Shown: positions 51,572 through 60,993 of the stretch, in pieces
Position numbering within the stretch: the first letter of the stretch is position 1
Layout of the letters: every line of letters starts with the position of its first letter
Source: Branchiostoma floridae
Taxonomy: Eukaryota > Chordata > Leptocardii > Amphioxiformes > Branchiostomatidae
DNA: 64,000 nucleotides
Direction: 5' to 3'
NCBI RefSeq assembly: GCF_000003815.2
Contig: NC_049994.1
Location: 9,955,148 to 10,019,147 of the forward strand
Program-made: the position numbers and the translations under genes
The notes under the pieces: model-generated
What the model saw: only the letters and a program-made list of their open reading frames with translations
Told to the model about the DNA's origin: nothing
Databases searched by the model: none

Positions 51572-51840
51572 GCGCAAATCGACGGACTGTCGTAAAAAAA
51601 TTAATCTCCAAGCAGATGTTGGGAGAGGCTAACTCGTTACGTTTTCCTATACATCTGCCATCATACATAGAACAGGGCAGTCAAGAAAACGTTGCAATTT
51701 AGCCCCCTAACATCAGCCACAAAAGCGCAAATCGACTGACTGTTGTAAAAATTAATCCAAGCTGATGTTGGGAGAGGCTAAATCGTTACGTTTACCTTAG
51801 AAGCTGGCATCATACATAGAACAGGGCAGTCAAGACAGCC
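51572..51840. repeat. Tandem duplication upstream of LNPK (~150 bp, two copies)
   Basis: Both copies share GCGCAAATCGACGGACTGT-like sequence, GATGTTGGGAGAGGCTAA, TCGTTACGTTT and CATCATACATAGAACAGGGC, at about 51572-51690 and 51728-51830. It could duplicate upstream regulatory sequence, but nothing shows function. Confidence 0.75.
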
Positions 51841-51970
51841 CCCAACATCTTCTTGGAGTGTTAAGTGCAAAACGTCACACTGTCGTCTCTCACAACTAGG
51901 CATAACTAACGTTTTAGCAAGGGATGGGCACAGAAAGGAAGGAATGAATGGAGTGAATGAATGCATCATG

Positions 51971-52070
51971 AAGGAAGGAAGGAAGGAAGGAAGGAAGGAA
52001 GGAAGGAAGGAAGGAAGGAAGGAAGGAAGGAAGGAAGGAAGGAAGGAAGGAAGGAAGGAAGGAAGGAAGA
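51971..52070. repeat. (AAGG)n microsatellite
   Basis: About 25 nearly perfect AAGG units. ORFs on both strands here are artefacts of the repeat. Confidence 0.98.
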
Positions 52071-52099
52071 TAATAATGGAAGGAAGGATCGAAGAATGG

Positions 52100-54900
52100 A
52101 ATAAAGTAAAGAAGAACGAAAGAAAGATCCTGTTAACAGTAAAATTGTTTCTACTACTGACAGGATGATCCTGTCAATAGCCACTTCCTATGTCAACTAT
52201 CGCGTGGGGCAAATCTTTTTTATTTTCATATTCAGACTCGGTGATGTTATCCATAAAACTTCCTTGCTGTGGCCTAAGTTGATTTAAGGCGACCTCCACC
52301 ATTCATATATGATATAGAAAAATAAGGAATTATTATTCATTGAGAAACTAGCAATAAAACAATACATTAACTTTTTTTCAAATCTTGTTTCCAAAAGTAT
52401 GGTCCCTGGATGATATCTGCTACAGCTGCCTATGTCGACAGCGCCTCTCAGCAGAAAAGAAATGTACTGCAGTGTGTGTTAAGAAACTGCACCTCGCCCA
52501 CAAACGCGAAGATAAGGCTGCAGTATTCAATTGACAAAAGTTTTCTCTTTAACTACGTTTATCTTTGTATATACTTAGTATATATAAGCGGTGTTTCTTT
52601 CACTCACCGAAGTCTATCGATGACAAACATTTTCTATCAAGGAAGGAAAATTTGGATGAACATTTCGTTTCCCCCTTTCAGTTCCTTCTACTTTGGGTTA
52701 AATTTTCCCAAATACATTTATATATTTTTTTAAAAAATTCAGCTCACGAGTATAACAATGAATTTCCTATATCCGAGGTAATACAATGAAGTGGTAATGA
52801 ATGTAAATGTGCAAGCTTACTGCAATACCACTATGACCGACAGGAGACGCCATTTCACCTAGGCCTGTTTCAACGTCAATTCAAAACATCCATACTGCTT
52901 TGAGGTTAGAGAAGGAAGGTATCGCCAGGGTGTGGAGCGAAATCAGCATAAACCTACAAAGCCAGTTTAAAACGCCACGCTGTGGATGACTTTATAACTG
53001 CAGCTTCAGTTGTTTGGCAAATCTGAACAGTACGTACCGTGATTCATAAAACTGTGTAATAGACATATGTACCTGTGATGGCCTTGTTGCGAATCGGCAC
53101 TTGCCAAGACAGTGTCACTGACCGGTGACTGAAGGTCTCATAGCCACACGTGGAATGATCAGCCTAGTATCTACTTTTTATTGTGCTTTGAATGTATCGG
53201 CAGTATTTTTATCACGTATATTGTGCGTGCATTGTATGATATCAATCGAAACACTACATCGAAGTACAGGTCTTCATATTTAAACCTATAGGCACAGGCA
53301 ATATGTACAGTTATCTGAAAAACAGTAAAATCATCTGGTGCGTATGGTAAAAGTCAAGTATGATAACTGCATAACTGTAATATATGTTTTATGACAAAAG
53401 CACTTTTAACCAAAACCACAATAGAATAATTGTCACTTAGACTACTATTTCATCGCGGATTAAAAAAAAACAAAAACAATTCCAAATCAAAACAATGACT
53501 TTCACTTAGCAGAAAAAGTTGAAGTATTATCGTACGCTGTTCATCCGTTAAACTTTACTTGCTGGCAATTTCCCTTTCAATAAAGGTTGATTTGAAAGAA
53601 ATCGTTGACGACAAGTCCACCCATCGACAGTTTAACCAAAATGGGCGACCGCTCCATGATAGACCCATTTAGACGTTGATTGAAAATAATAGTAATTTGA
53701 TTGTTGACTTTTGAGCAATTTACCGACGACTGTCAGGCGCTGAGTAACCGTTGAACAGGTAATAATCTGCAGACCGGTCCTCTACAGCGTGAATAATTTA
53801 GCGGAGAGAACAGTGAATATCTCTCAGGCACGCGAGCAAGTTAGAGGCACTGATCTCCCCCTCATTGTTCGGAGTACACATAATTGCGTTGTTATGCCCT
53901 GCCCACACAAAGCCGCGTAAAATCGCGTGAGATCTGGTTGTTCTTTCCCAGCCAGGCGGGTTAACACCGACATTTTGCAAATAAATCGTGACATCCCAAA
54001 GAACGGGTGGCTTTTTGCATGTAATTCTTTCCTCGATAAGCGAGGACAATGGTAATGCGGGTTCCCTTTGTCTCCGTCCAATTAAGATGACACCGTGTGT
54101 TTTTACTGGGGGGAATACGGGATGATAGGCCATTACGTACCAGGCTGACTCCTTAATGTTGCCTTAAAACGGCAGACTGTCGTAAAACTTTGTGACATGG
54201 CTGTACGGCACCGAATGGGGAAAACTAACGGTGCCATGGCCGTGCAATATTTTCTTGCCTCGCTTGAAATAAACGGGGTAGTTAATGTCCTGATATCTAA
54301 AAAAGACTACAACTGCGTCAAATGTCTGAAAATCAGATGTCACTGGCTTGTAGAAAATGGATTTCAAGTTCTGGTTATTCATAAAGACCTTAAGGTTTAT
54401 ATTCTTGATTTTATTGACTACAAACCATCACATTGCATTGGCCCACTAGAACTGACTTGAGGTAAAGTATTTATATTCAAGTCGTCATGGTCCAACAAGC
54501 ATATAGTGCTTAGCGTAGGTAGAAATAGAGACATTTCTTTAGTTGAATCCTTATCAAAAAAGAATGTATAGTTTCAAAACGCCTTGTATAAAGAAGAAGC
54601 GAATTATTGCATGATATGTGAAACTAGTTTGACGTTAAGCAGTCAAATAAGCGTAAATTTACATGAGTTCGAAATCCAATAAATGCTGATTTCGACAAAA
54701 GTTTCTGTTGAAAGCAAACCCGAAATTTCCTTTTCTTTCCTCATCTGGTTTAACACTGCTTTTTGCCTGTGCAGTATGCAAACTAGATATGAACTCCTGT
54801 TTTTGTATGCTTCTTGTTAGAATTAAGAAAAACAGAAGATGATGACTGATTGTTGACTTTAGTACTGGCTGTAGAATGTGATTTGAAGCAAATGGAAAAA
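52100..54900. other. Intergenic, no gene recognised
   Basis: Short ORFs on both strands (for example minus 53798-54133 and plus 54197-54460) show no known domain, and no exon chain could be built. A TIR end related to 8377-9220 lies at about 52240-52290. Confidence 0.45.
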
Positions 54901-54916
54901 AAACAGAGTGGGCTTT

Positions 54917-55130
54917 ATGCCCCCCTCACATTAGGCGCGATTCGATCGAACGACGAGTCTGCGAGCTCTGAATTACGAGGAGNNNNNNNNNNNNNNNNNN
55001 NNNNNNNNNNNNNNNNNNNNNNNNNNNNNNNNNNNNNNNNNNNNNNNNNNNNNNNNNNNNNNNNNNNNNNNNNNNNNNNNNNCAGACTCGTCGTCCGATC
55101 GAATTGCGCCTAATGTGAGGGGGGTATAAC
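54917..55130. mobile_element. TIR element with an N gap in its middle
   Basis: CCCCCCTCACATTAGGCGCG on the left and CGCCTAATGTGAGGGGGG on the right are inverted. Both continue as TCGATC(G/A)(A/G)ACGACGAGTCTG up to the gap. A hairpin-forming MITE is likely. Confidence 0.75.
54983..55082. other. Assembly gap (100 N)
   Basis: 100 undetermined bases inside the inverted-repeat element. Confidence 0.99.
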
Positions 55131-55191
55131 GCCGATCAGAGAAAAATAGTATTGAAGGGAAATTCGATGAAAGGACCCAAGGATTTGATTT

Positions 55192-55500
55192 ATTATGTTA
55201 CCTTCACAGAAGGTACATACTGTTTTTGCTCTGTTTCTTCTTCTTCTTCTTCTTCTTCTTCTTCTTTTCCGCACAAATAAAAAACATGAATATCTCCAAA
55301 ACTAGACCTTGGAATATCTCGTAATTCAGCAAGCTGGTAGGTCTGCACATAAGACAATGCACCTCGGTCATTTGGTCCCCCAAAGACACAAAAAAATGAT
55401 TTTATGGGGCAAAAAAGGGTGAAAAAACTGGCAATTTTAACACAAAATCGAACTTTCGAGCCCCCATAGAACAATGGAACTATGTTCCGAGGACCCGGGT
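55192..55500. repeat. Dispersed ~300-bp repeat, copy 2 (copy 1 at 4838-5145)
   Basis: Same hairpin start and body as copy 1, with an expanded TTC run at 55236-55265 adding in-frame glutamates on the minus strand. Confidence 0.85.
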
Positions 55501-55748
55501 GCTTGTCGAACCCACGACGGGAGATATGGAACTCACACGTTCCACATGTTCGAAACGAGGTCAACGACCTGACGGCTACGAAAAATGCACCAATTTCAAC
55601 GCGTACAGCGGGGGTTATCAATAAAGACTTTTATCGACTTTTAATCCAAGTCGAAGTTGGGTTGCGTGCTCTGGACAAGGACAACAAAAGCGAAAAGTCA
55701 GAGAATCGTCGACCCCAGCACCGATTGGACGTACTTGTCGCGGGAAAA

Positions 55749-55830
55749 TGGACATCTCAACGTCTTTTCCTTCGCAAGATCAAGTAGAAACCTCAAGTGT
55801 CGTCACTGAAGACTTACCATTGCAGACTAA
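55749..55830 (+). CDS. Possible leader exon (MDISTSFPSQDQVETSS...)
   Basis: An ATG at about 55749 opens MDISTSFPSQDQVETSSVVT and runs to ACTAAAG|GTGAGT at 55831, a good donor. The ORF upstream of the SGNH ORF has a stop in frame at 56491-56493, so no clean join to it was found. Tentative. Confidence 0.25.
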
Positions 55831-56589
55831 AGGTGAGTTTTTGCAACCACTCGGTAAATAATATGGGTGGGAAATGGAAATGTACATGTACGAAGAATTC
55901 AAGGTGCTGAAATCTGATCTTCTGTCAACAGGAGATTGGGCAAACACATTATCTTTGAACAGATTCGTCGAGTTGGATGAAACGGGGGGGTGTAAATGCG
56001 ATTGACTGACATTCCCTTATATGTTAACAAGAAAACTTGGAGTTCGATGTAGGTAAATATGATGCAGATATAGACATAAACTTTTAGGTAAATATGATAC
56101 AGATATAGGCATAAACTTTGCAATACCAATGTCCCTTTTTACTTTAACCACCCCAGCATAACTAATGGTTCATTCCGGAAGAAATCATTTCCGTGGGAGG
56201 AGCTTTGAAACTTATCGAGTAAATAATACTATTCTGATTTATGTATTCAACCAAACGTTTTTAATTTGTCAAGCAATACAAAAGGATATGTAAAATAACT
56301 TTACATAAATAATAAAAGAGACTCTGTTTATTGAATTAGAATGTGTCATTGACTGACGGTCTCCCGCGAAGAAACTAATGGTTATGTCCGATTCAAATTT
56401 TTGTTGTCAGCCGTTGACAACCTCCTTGCTTATTCGCAAAAATTCCCCGGAAACGTCACGATTGTTTCCTATTTTTATCTTCTCTTTAAGTAGAAATATT
56501 TTTACAAAAAGTTTTGTGTGGTGGATATTATATTTGGTGATTTAAGAAATAAATTTCCAAACGCCCGTGTCATCGACAAAGTGGATAAA

Positions 56590-57171
56590 ATGGCCGGCGC
56601 AGATAGCCCAGGAAGTCGTCTGGTTCGCGAACGCCGGCCTACAGTTGTCGTTTTTTCAGACTCTATATGTAAGTATTTAGATAAGCAGCCTGCTTTTGAC
56701 GCACCCCCCTTTTCGTTCTTCTTACATGCGAATCGTGGTGCTAAAATTAACGACGTAGCTGCAGATATCAGCCGTCTCAACGTTGGTGTACCTGTAACGT
56801 TACTGTTTGCCCACGTGGGAACAAATAATTTGTGTTTGATGAGATCTTTGCAAGAAGACATTGGGGACTTTGACAGACTCATTACCATTGCCAAGTCCAG
56901 ATTTCCTGAAAGTTTGGTTGTAATGTCCAGTATCCTACCTAGATTAGATTGTAGAGATTTGGACGCCAGACGAGTCGTATTGAATAAGCAATTAGCTGCT
57001 CTATGTGAACGGCGTGGTGTTGTTTACTGTAACAATGGTGATAGCATTAACAGGTCAATGTTGGCCCAGGATTGTTTACATCTTGGAATGCAAGGAAATG
57101 TCATGTTTGCTGACCATGTATTCCGCCATTTGAGTTATTATTTGCAGCTGGAAGAAAGCACTAGAGCCTGA
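56590..57171 (+). CDS. SGNH/GDSL-like hydrolase ORF, 193 aa
   Basis: Open reading from ATG 56590 (MAGADSPGSR) to TGA; the frame is also open a further 24 codons upstream without an ATG. Block I reads VVVFSDSIC, with SDS replacing the usual GDS and the candidate nucleophile at Ser25. Block III is VGTNNL (Asn79) and block V is DCLH (Asp161, His164). The fold family hydrolyses esters or deacetylates sugars. Such domains also occur in ORF1 of CR1-like retrotransposons and in many lineage-expanded lancelet ORFs, so a mobile-element origin is possible. It is intronless, with no RT nearby. The substrate cannot be told. Confidence 0.65.
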   Translation: MAGADSPGSRLVRERRPTVVVFSDSICKYLDKQPAFDAPPFSFFLHANRGAKINDVAADISRLNVGVPVTLLFAHVGTNNLCLMRSLQEDIGDFDRLITIAKSRFPESLVVMSSILPRLDCRDLDARRVVLNKQLAALCERRGVVYCNNGDSINRSMLAQDCLHLGMQGNVMFADHVFRHLSYYLQLEESTRA

Positions 57172-57332
57172 TAACTACAAGTACTGGCTGTTGGTTCTTG
57201 AAGACATGTGTTACACAAAAGGTGAGTTTGCAAAATTTACAACATTATTTGCTTGGGCCTATGCTGTTTTTACAGTTATGGTTCAGAAAAAAATGGTGGA
57301 TTGACTTACAGATTAACAATGTTATAACTGAT

Positions 57333-58964
57333 TTTATGTCATACCTGGGCGATAGGCCATCGACTTTTTGTCGAAATCGCTGTTGCTTTATTTTTGCGTA
57401 TACACTCAACACACACTGTCATACTACCGTACTGTGTCCATTGAATCAAATAATAAACAAGATGCTGTGGTTGAAAGACGCACTGTGTACGCCGAACTCC
57501 GTCTGCTGCGACGTTCTAGATCACAGGGATTGTTCGCGCAAAGGCCGACAGGAGTAGAACAGTTTCGCAGTTGGCTCGAACGCGTTCGTGAAGCCCTGCT
57601 CGAACCGATGAACCACCAAGGGGCTAACTTCTCTAACTACATAAAAGTGACTGGGTAGGAAATACTATCCGGAAAGAGCGTTACCAATAGGGGAGACAGC
57701 AGGAAATGTGACTTAGAACCACAGTTCTATGGTGGATCTGGGACTTCTCGGCTTTTACGTGAGAATAGTTTTCAGCGTGGCTGGTTTGACAAAAGGCGAT
57801 AGGCCATAGAGTATTTGTTGAAATCAGTATTATATGCACTTTGTCGTACTAAAATCAGACTCTATGTACTCAAACAGTGTGAACTCGTTCCACAGTGATT
57901 CACGAGAATCATACACTGACTAACGTTACCAAACACACAGTGTTACTCGCAGTCCACTGAAATATTCCCGAGAATCATACACTAACACACTCTGTGTCTT
58001 GTTCACTGAAAGAATTCCGAGAATCATAACACTAACATACACCGTGTACGCAGTCCACTGAAAGAATCCCGGAAATCACACACAGTCATACAAGCGACGT
58101 ACTTGGTTCACTGAAACTTTCGCGGGAACTTTTCTGAGTCTCGCGTCTGATTGGCTAGCAATGATGTAATCGTCTTGTGCAGCAGCGACCCTAACGGCCA
58201 GATATGGTACTGCTGGTAATGCTGTTCCCCGGAAATCGGACTTTGCAAAATGCTGCATATCTTCTTTATTATCAGGTGTTTTGTCCCAAGTAATCTCACA
58301 TGGCTAGTAAGTAACACCTAGATAATAAGTAGTATCAACGTGTTTTATTTCATTGCGGCATTTCGCCAAAAACAAGGGATTTTGAAACGGCGTTTCCTAA
58401 CTATTCATTATTGATCTTAACACCAAAGCGTTCGGAAGTCGGTGTTTGGCAAACTTTGGGTGATTTCGGCAAGCGTTCGTATGTGTGATTCTTTGGAATC
58501 GACAGCGTGTTTGTGTAACCGCTAGGTGTACGATTCTCAGGAATCTTTCCGTGGACGAGTACACAGTATGTGTAAGTGTATGATTCTCGGGAATCTTTCC
58601 GTGGACCGAGTACCCAGTGTGTGTATTAAGTGTACAATTCTCGGGAATCTTTCGGTGGAGTCAGATTTTTATTACAGCAAACTAAAAATGCTGATTTCAA
58701 CAAAAACTCAATGGCCTACCGCCTATGGTCATACCTGGGCCGCGAAAAGGTTATGGTGATAATTTCTGTATCACACCGGCTTCCTTCGAATAAATCATAC
58801 TATTTCGAACGGGCCGAGTGCGGTGTGGTAAAATTTCGAAAACGAGATTCAGATGCTAGAATTGCTGTTGTTACTATTTTTTGTTTGACTTTGAGGACAC
58901 AACATTTCTTCAACTTCTAACTTGCATTTAGCATTGAAACATGTTTTCTCAGGTGGGTATGACA
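57333..58964. mobile_element. Foldback element nested in a TTATGTCATACC MITE
   Basis: Outer MITE words (TTATGTCATACCTGGGC) occur at 57334-57350, and again at 58725-58740 where the MITE body continues to AGGTGGGTATGACA at 58964. Between them, inverted ends GATAGGCCAT (57351, and again 57798) and ATGGCCTACCGCC (58711-58723) enclose about 1.4 kb. Inward lie tandem 50-70-bp subterminal repeats: GAGAATCATACACT near 57902, 57970 and 58019, and their inverted partners GTGTATGATTCTCGGGAATC near 58526, 58576 and 58630. Confidence 0.75.
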
Positions 58965-58979
58965 ATAATAAATAGCTAC

Positions 58980-59570
58980 ATCACAGTCAGGGAGATCCTT
59001 CCCGTGGTTGGGCTTGTACCTCTGGTGATATGGAATACACCGTGTTGTATGCTACATGTATATATCCATATCAAATACAAACACATTTATACTGTAAATA
59101 CAGAAACTTTCGCAGTGGTTTTATGTTCATGGTATTTGCAGTAGCGGTATAGGGATCATACAAATGATCAGTAATTAAGATAAACAATTGTATTGTATGA
59201 TACCATGTACATTTTGTATGATCTAAAAAAGAATAAAATAGTGTGTGAAATATTGTTCCCCTTCAAATATAGAATAGCTAAGTCTGTACTGTACTTGCAG
59301 GTTAAATGTGTAAGGTTGATATTCTAAAGGGATGGGAATAATCTAACCAACAAACATAGTCACTGGGTAGTAGACTGTTATATTAGTAAAGCCATGAGTC
59401 AAACTGTTGATAATGTAATTTCTACATGTACATATGGCTTATATATAGTTTTCCTGTTACAGAAGCCATCTGATCTTTTTCAATGCAGATGATAATATTA
59501 ATGTGTTTCAAATAATGAAATGGATATGTGTTGGCACTTAAGAAAATAAAAGAAGATATTACGGTTTAAT
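58980..59570. other. Intergenic, no gene seen
   Basis: A+T-rich sequence. It starts with the block that trails the TTATGTCATACC MITEs (GGTGATATGGAATACACCGT); no ORF is of interest. Confidence 0.45.
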
Positions 59571-59912
59571 CAGGGCTTTAGCCAGCTCGAAATTTTTTTC
59601 CGTCAGCCAATTACAATCGTCGCGAAAACCGCGAAAAGCTCCTTGGAAGGACTGAACTGAGACCTTGAAAAACGGGTTTTTAATGAGATTATCGTATGCG
59701 AAAGGGCGCCGACACACATTGTCAACAATCATAACAATAGCAAAACAAACAGTGTGTGGCTTTTACGGCCGTGGACAGCGTCCCCAAGCCGCCTGTAGCT
59801 TCCACCAAGGATTTTTGTCCGTCAAGGTTGACGGATTGGTTTTAAAATTTTTCCGTCAGACGCAGCACATTTCCGTCAATTGACGGAAAAACGGACGCTG
59901 GCTAAAGCCCTG
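59571..59912. mobile_element. hAT-type MITE, copy 2 (342 bp)
   Basis: CAGGGCTTTAGCCAGC and GCTGGCTAAAGCCCTG are the terminal inverted repeats. A perfect 8-bp target duplication GGTTTAAT lies at 59563-59570 and 59913-59920. Copy 1 is at 41536-41885. Confidence 0.93.
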
Positions 59913-60013
59913 GGTTTAATTCTCTTTCTGATTTCTCCACGTCTACTGAATGGATGATAATGTGCCTGCCTGCCTGGGGTTTGGTTAAAAAGGGCTTTAT
60001 CTAAACCTGGATA

Positions 60014-60105
60014 CTAGGGCTGTGTACCTAAACAAATTTCAGGTACAGGTACAGGGGTTTAGGTACATGTCCGGACCTGCACCTGTACCTAAAAAAGTTA
60101 AACCA
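60014..60105. repeat. AGGGCTGTGTACCTAAA element fragment
   Basis: Begins AGGGCTGTGTACCTAAACAA and contains several GGTACAGG / CCTGTACC words. It is the family of 23494-23608 and 41522-42226; the opposite end was not found. Confidence 0.6.
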
Positions 60106-60310
60106 AGTATATGTAAGTTAAACATGTAGCTAACTGTCAATACCCAAGTCTTCATTGTGCTTTGTGACTTTCTTTCTTTCTTGTCAGTCTTGAACTTTTA
60201 TTACCATAAATTATATTGATTAAAAAAAAAAGAAACAGGCCTTTTTAATGTGTTGTGACATTTTATTCCCAATTACATAAGATCAAGATAAACAAGTGGT
60301 ACTACATAGT

Positions 60311-60982
60311 TCTAAACAAGTTGTACTACATACGTTAATATACATTTTTAGTCAACACTTGTCATAGAAGGTACAGTAGTGTAGGGCAACAAGGCCGGAA
60401 ACATGTACATTACAGCGATGATGTTCAGGAACAAACTAATACTGCACACTGATTGATTACGAAGAAAAGAACCTAATGTAGTAAAACTTTGAAGAAAGTG
60501 TTGATGGGGTCCTGTTGTCATATGTCCAATCTACCTTTGTACCAAATTTCAGTTCATTTGGTTTACATACAAGGGCATAGAAGCCAAAAATATACATTTT
60601 TAGTCAACACTTGTCATAGAAGGTACAGTAGTGTAGGGCAACAAGGCCGGAAACATGTACATTACAGCGATGATGTTCAGGAACAAACTAATACTGCACA
60701 CTGATTGATTACGAAGAAAAGAACCTAATGTAGTAAAACTTTGAAGAAAGTGTTGATGGGGTCCTGTTGTCATATGTCTAATCTACCTTTGTACCAAATT
60801 TCAGTTCATTTGGTTTACATACAAGGGCATAGAAGCCAAAAATATACATTTTTAGTCAACACTTGTCATAGAAGGTACAGTAGTGTAGGGCAACACAGCG
60901 ATGATTTTCTGGAACAAACTAATACTGCACACTGATTGATTACAAAGAAAGAAACCTAATGTAGTACAACTTGTTTAGAACA
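60311..60982. repeat. 252-bp tandem repeat array with inverted flanks
   Basis: Units start at 60341, 60593 and 60845 (exact 252-bp spacing, the third partial). Each contains ACCAAATTTCAGTTCATTTGG, as in the core repeats at 20683. TTCTAAACAAGTTGTACTAC at 60311 and its complement at about 60961-60980 bound the array. It abuts the 3' end of the CCHC-RGG gene. Confidence 0.88.
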
Positions 60983-60993
60983 AAGAAAGGAAC

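Noticed and set aside
51944-52184. ORFs of GRKE/FLPS repeats
   Set aside because: Translation of the (AAGG)n microsatellite.
53798-54133. 111-codon minus-strand ORF
   Set aside because: No domain, no splice partners and overlapping alternative frames of similar length; insufficient support.
57368-57658. ORF with a plausible helical segment (RRTVYAELRLLRRSRSQG)
   Set aside because: Lies inside or beside the nested foldback complex and lacks a family match; could be element-derived, not supported as a gene.
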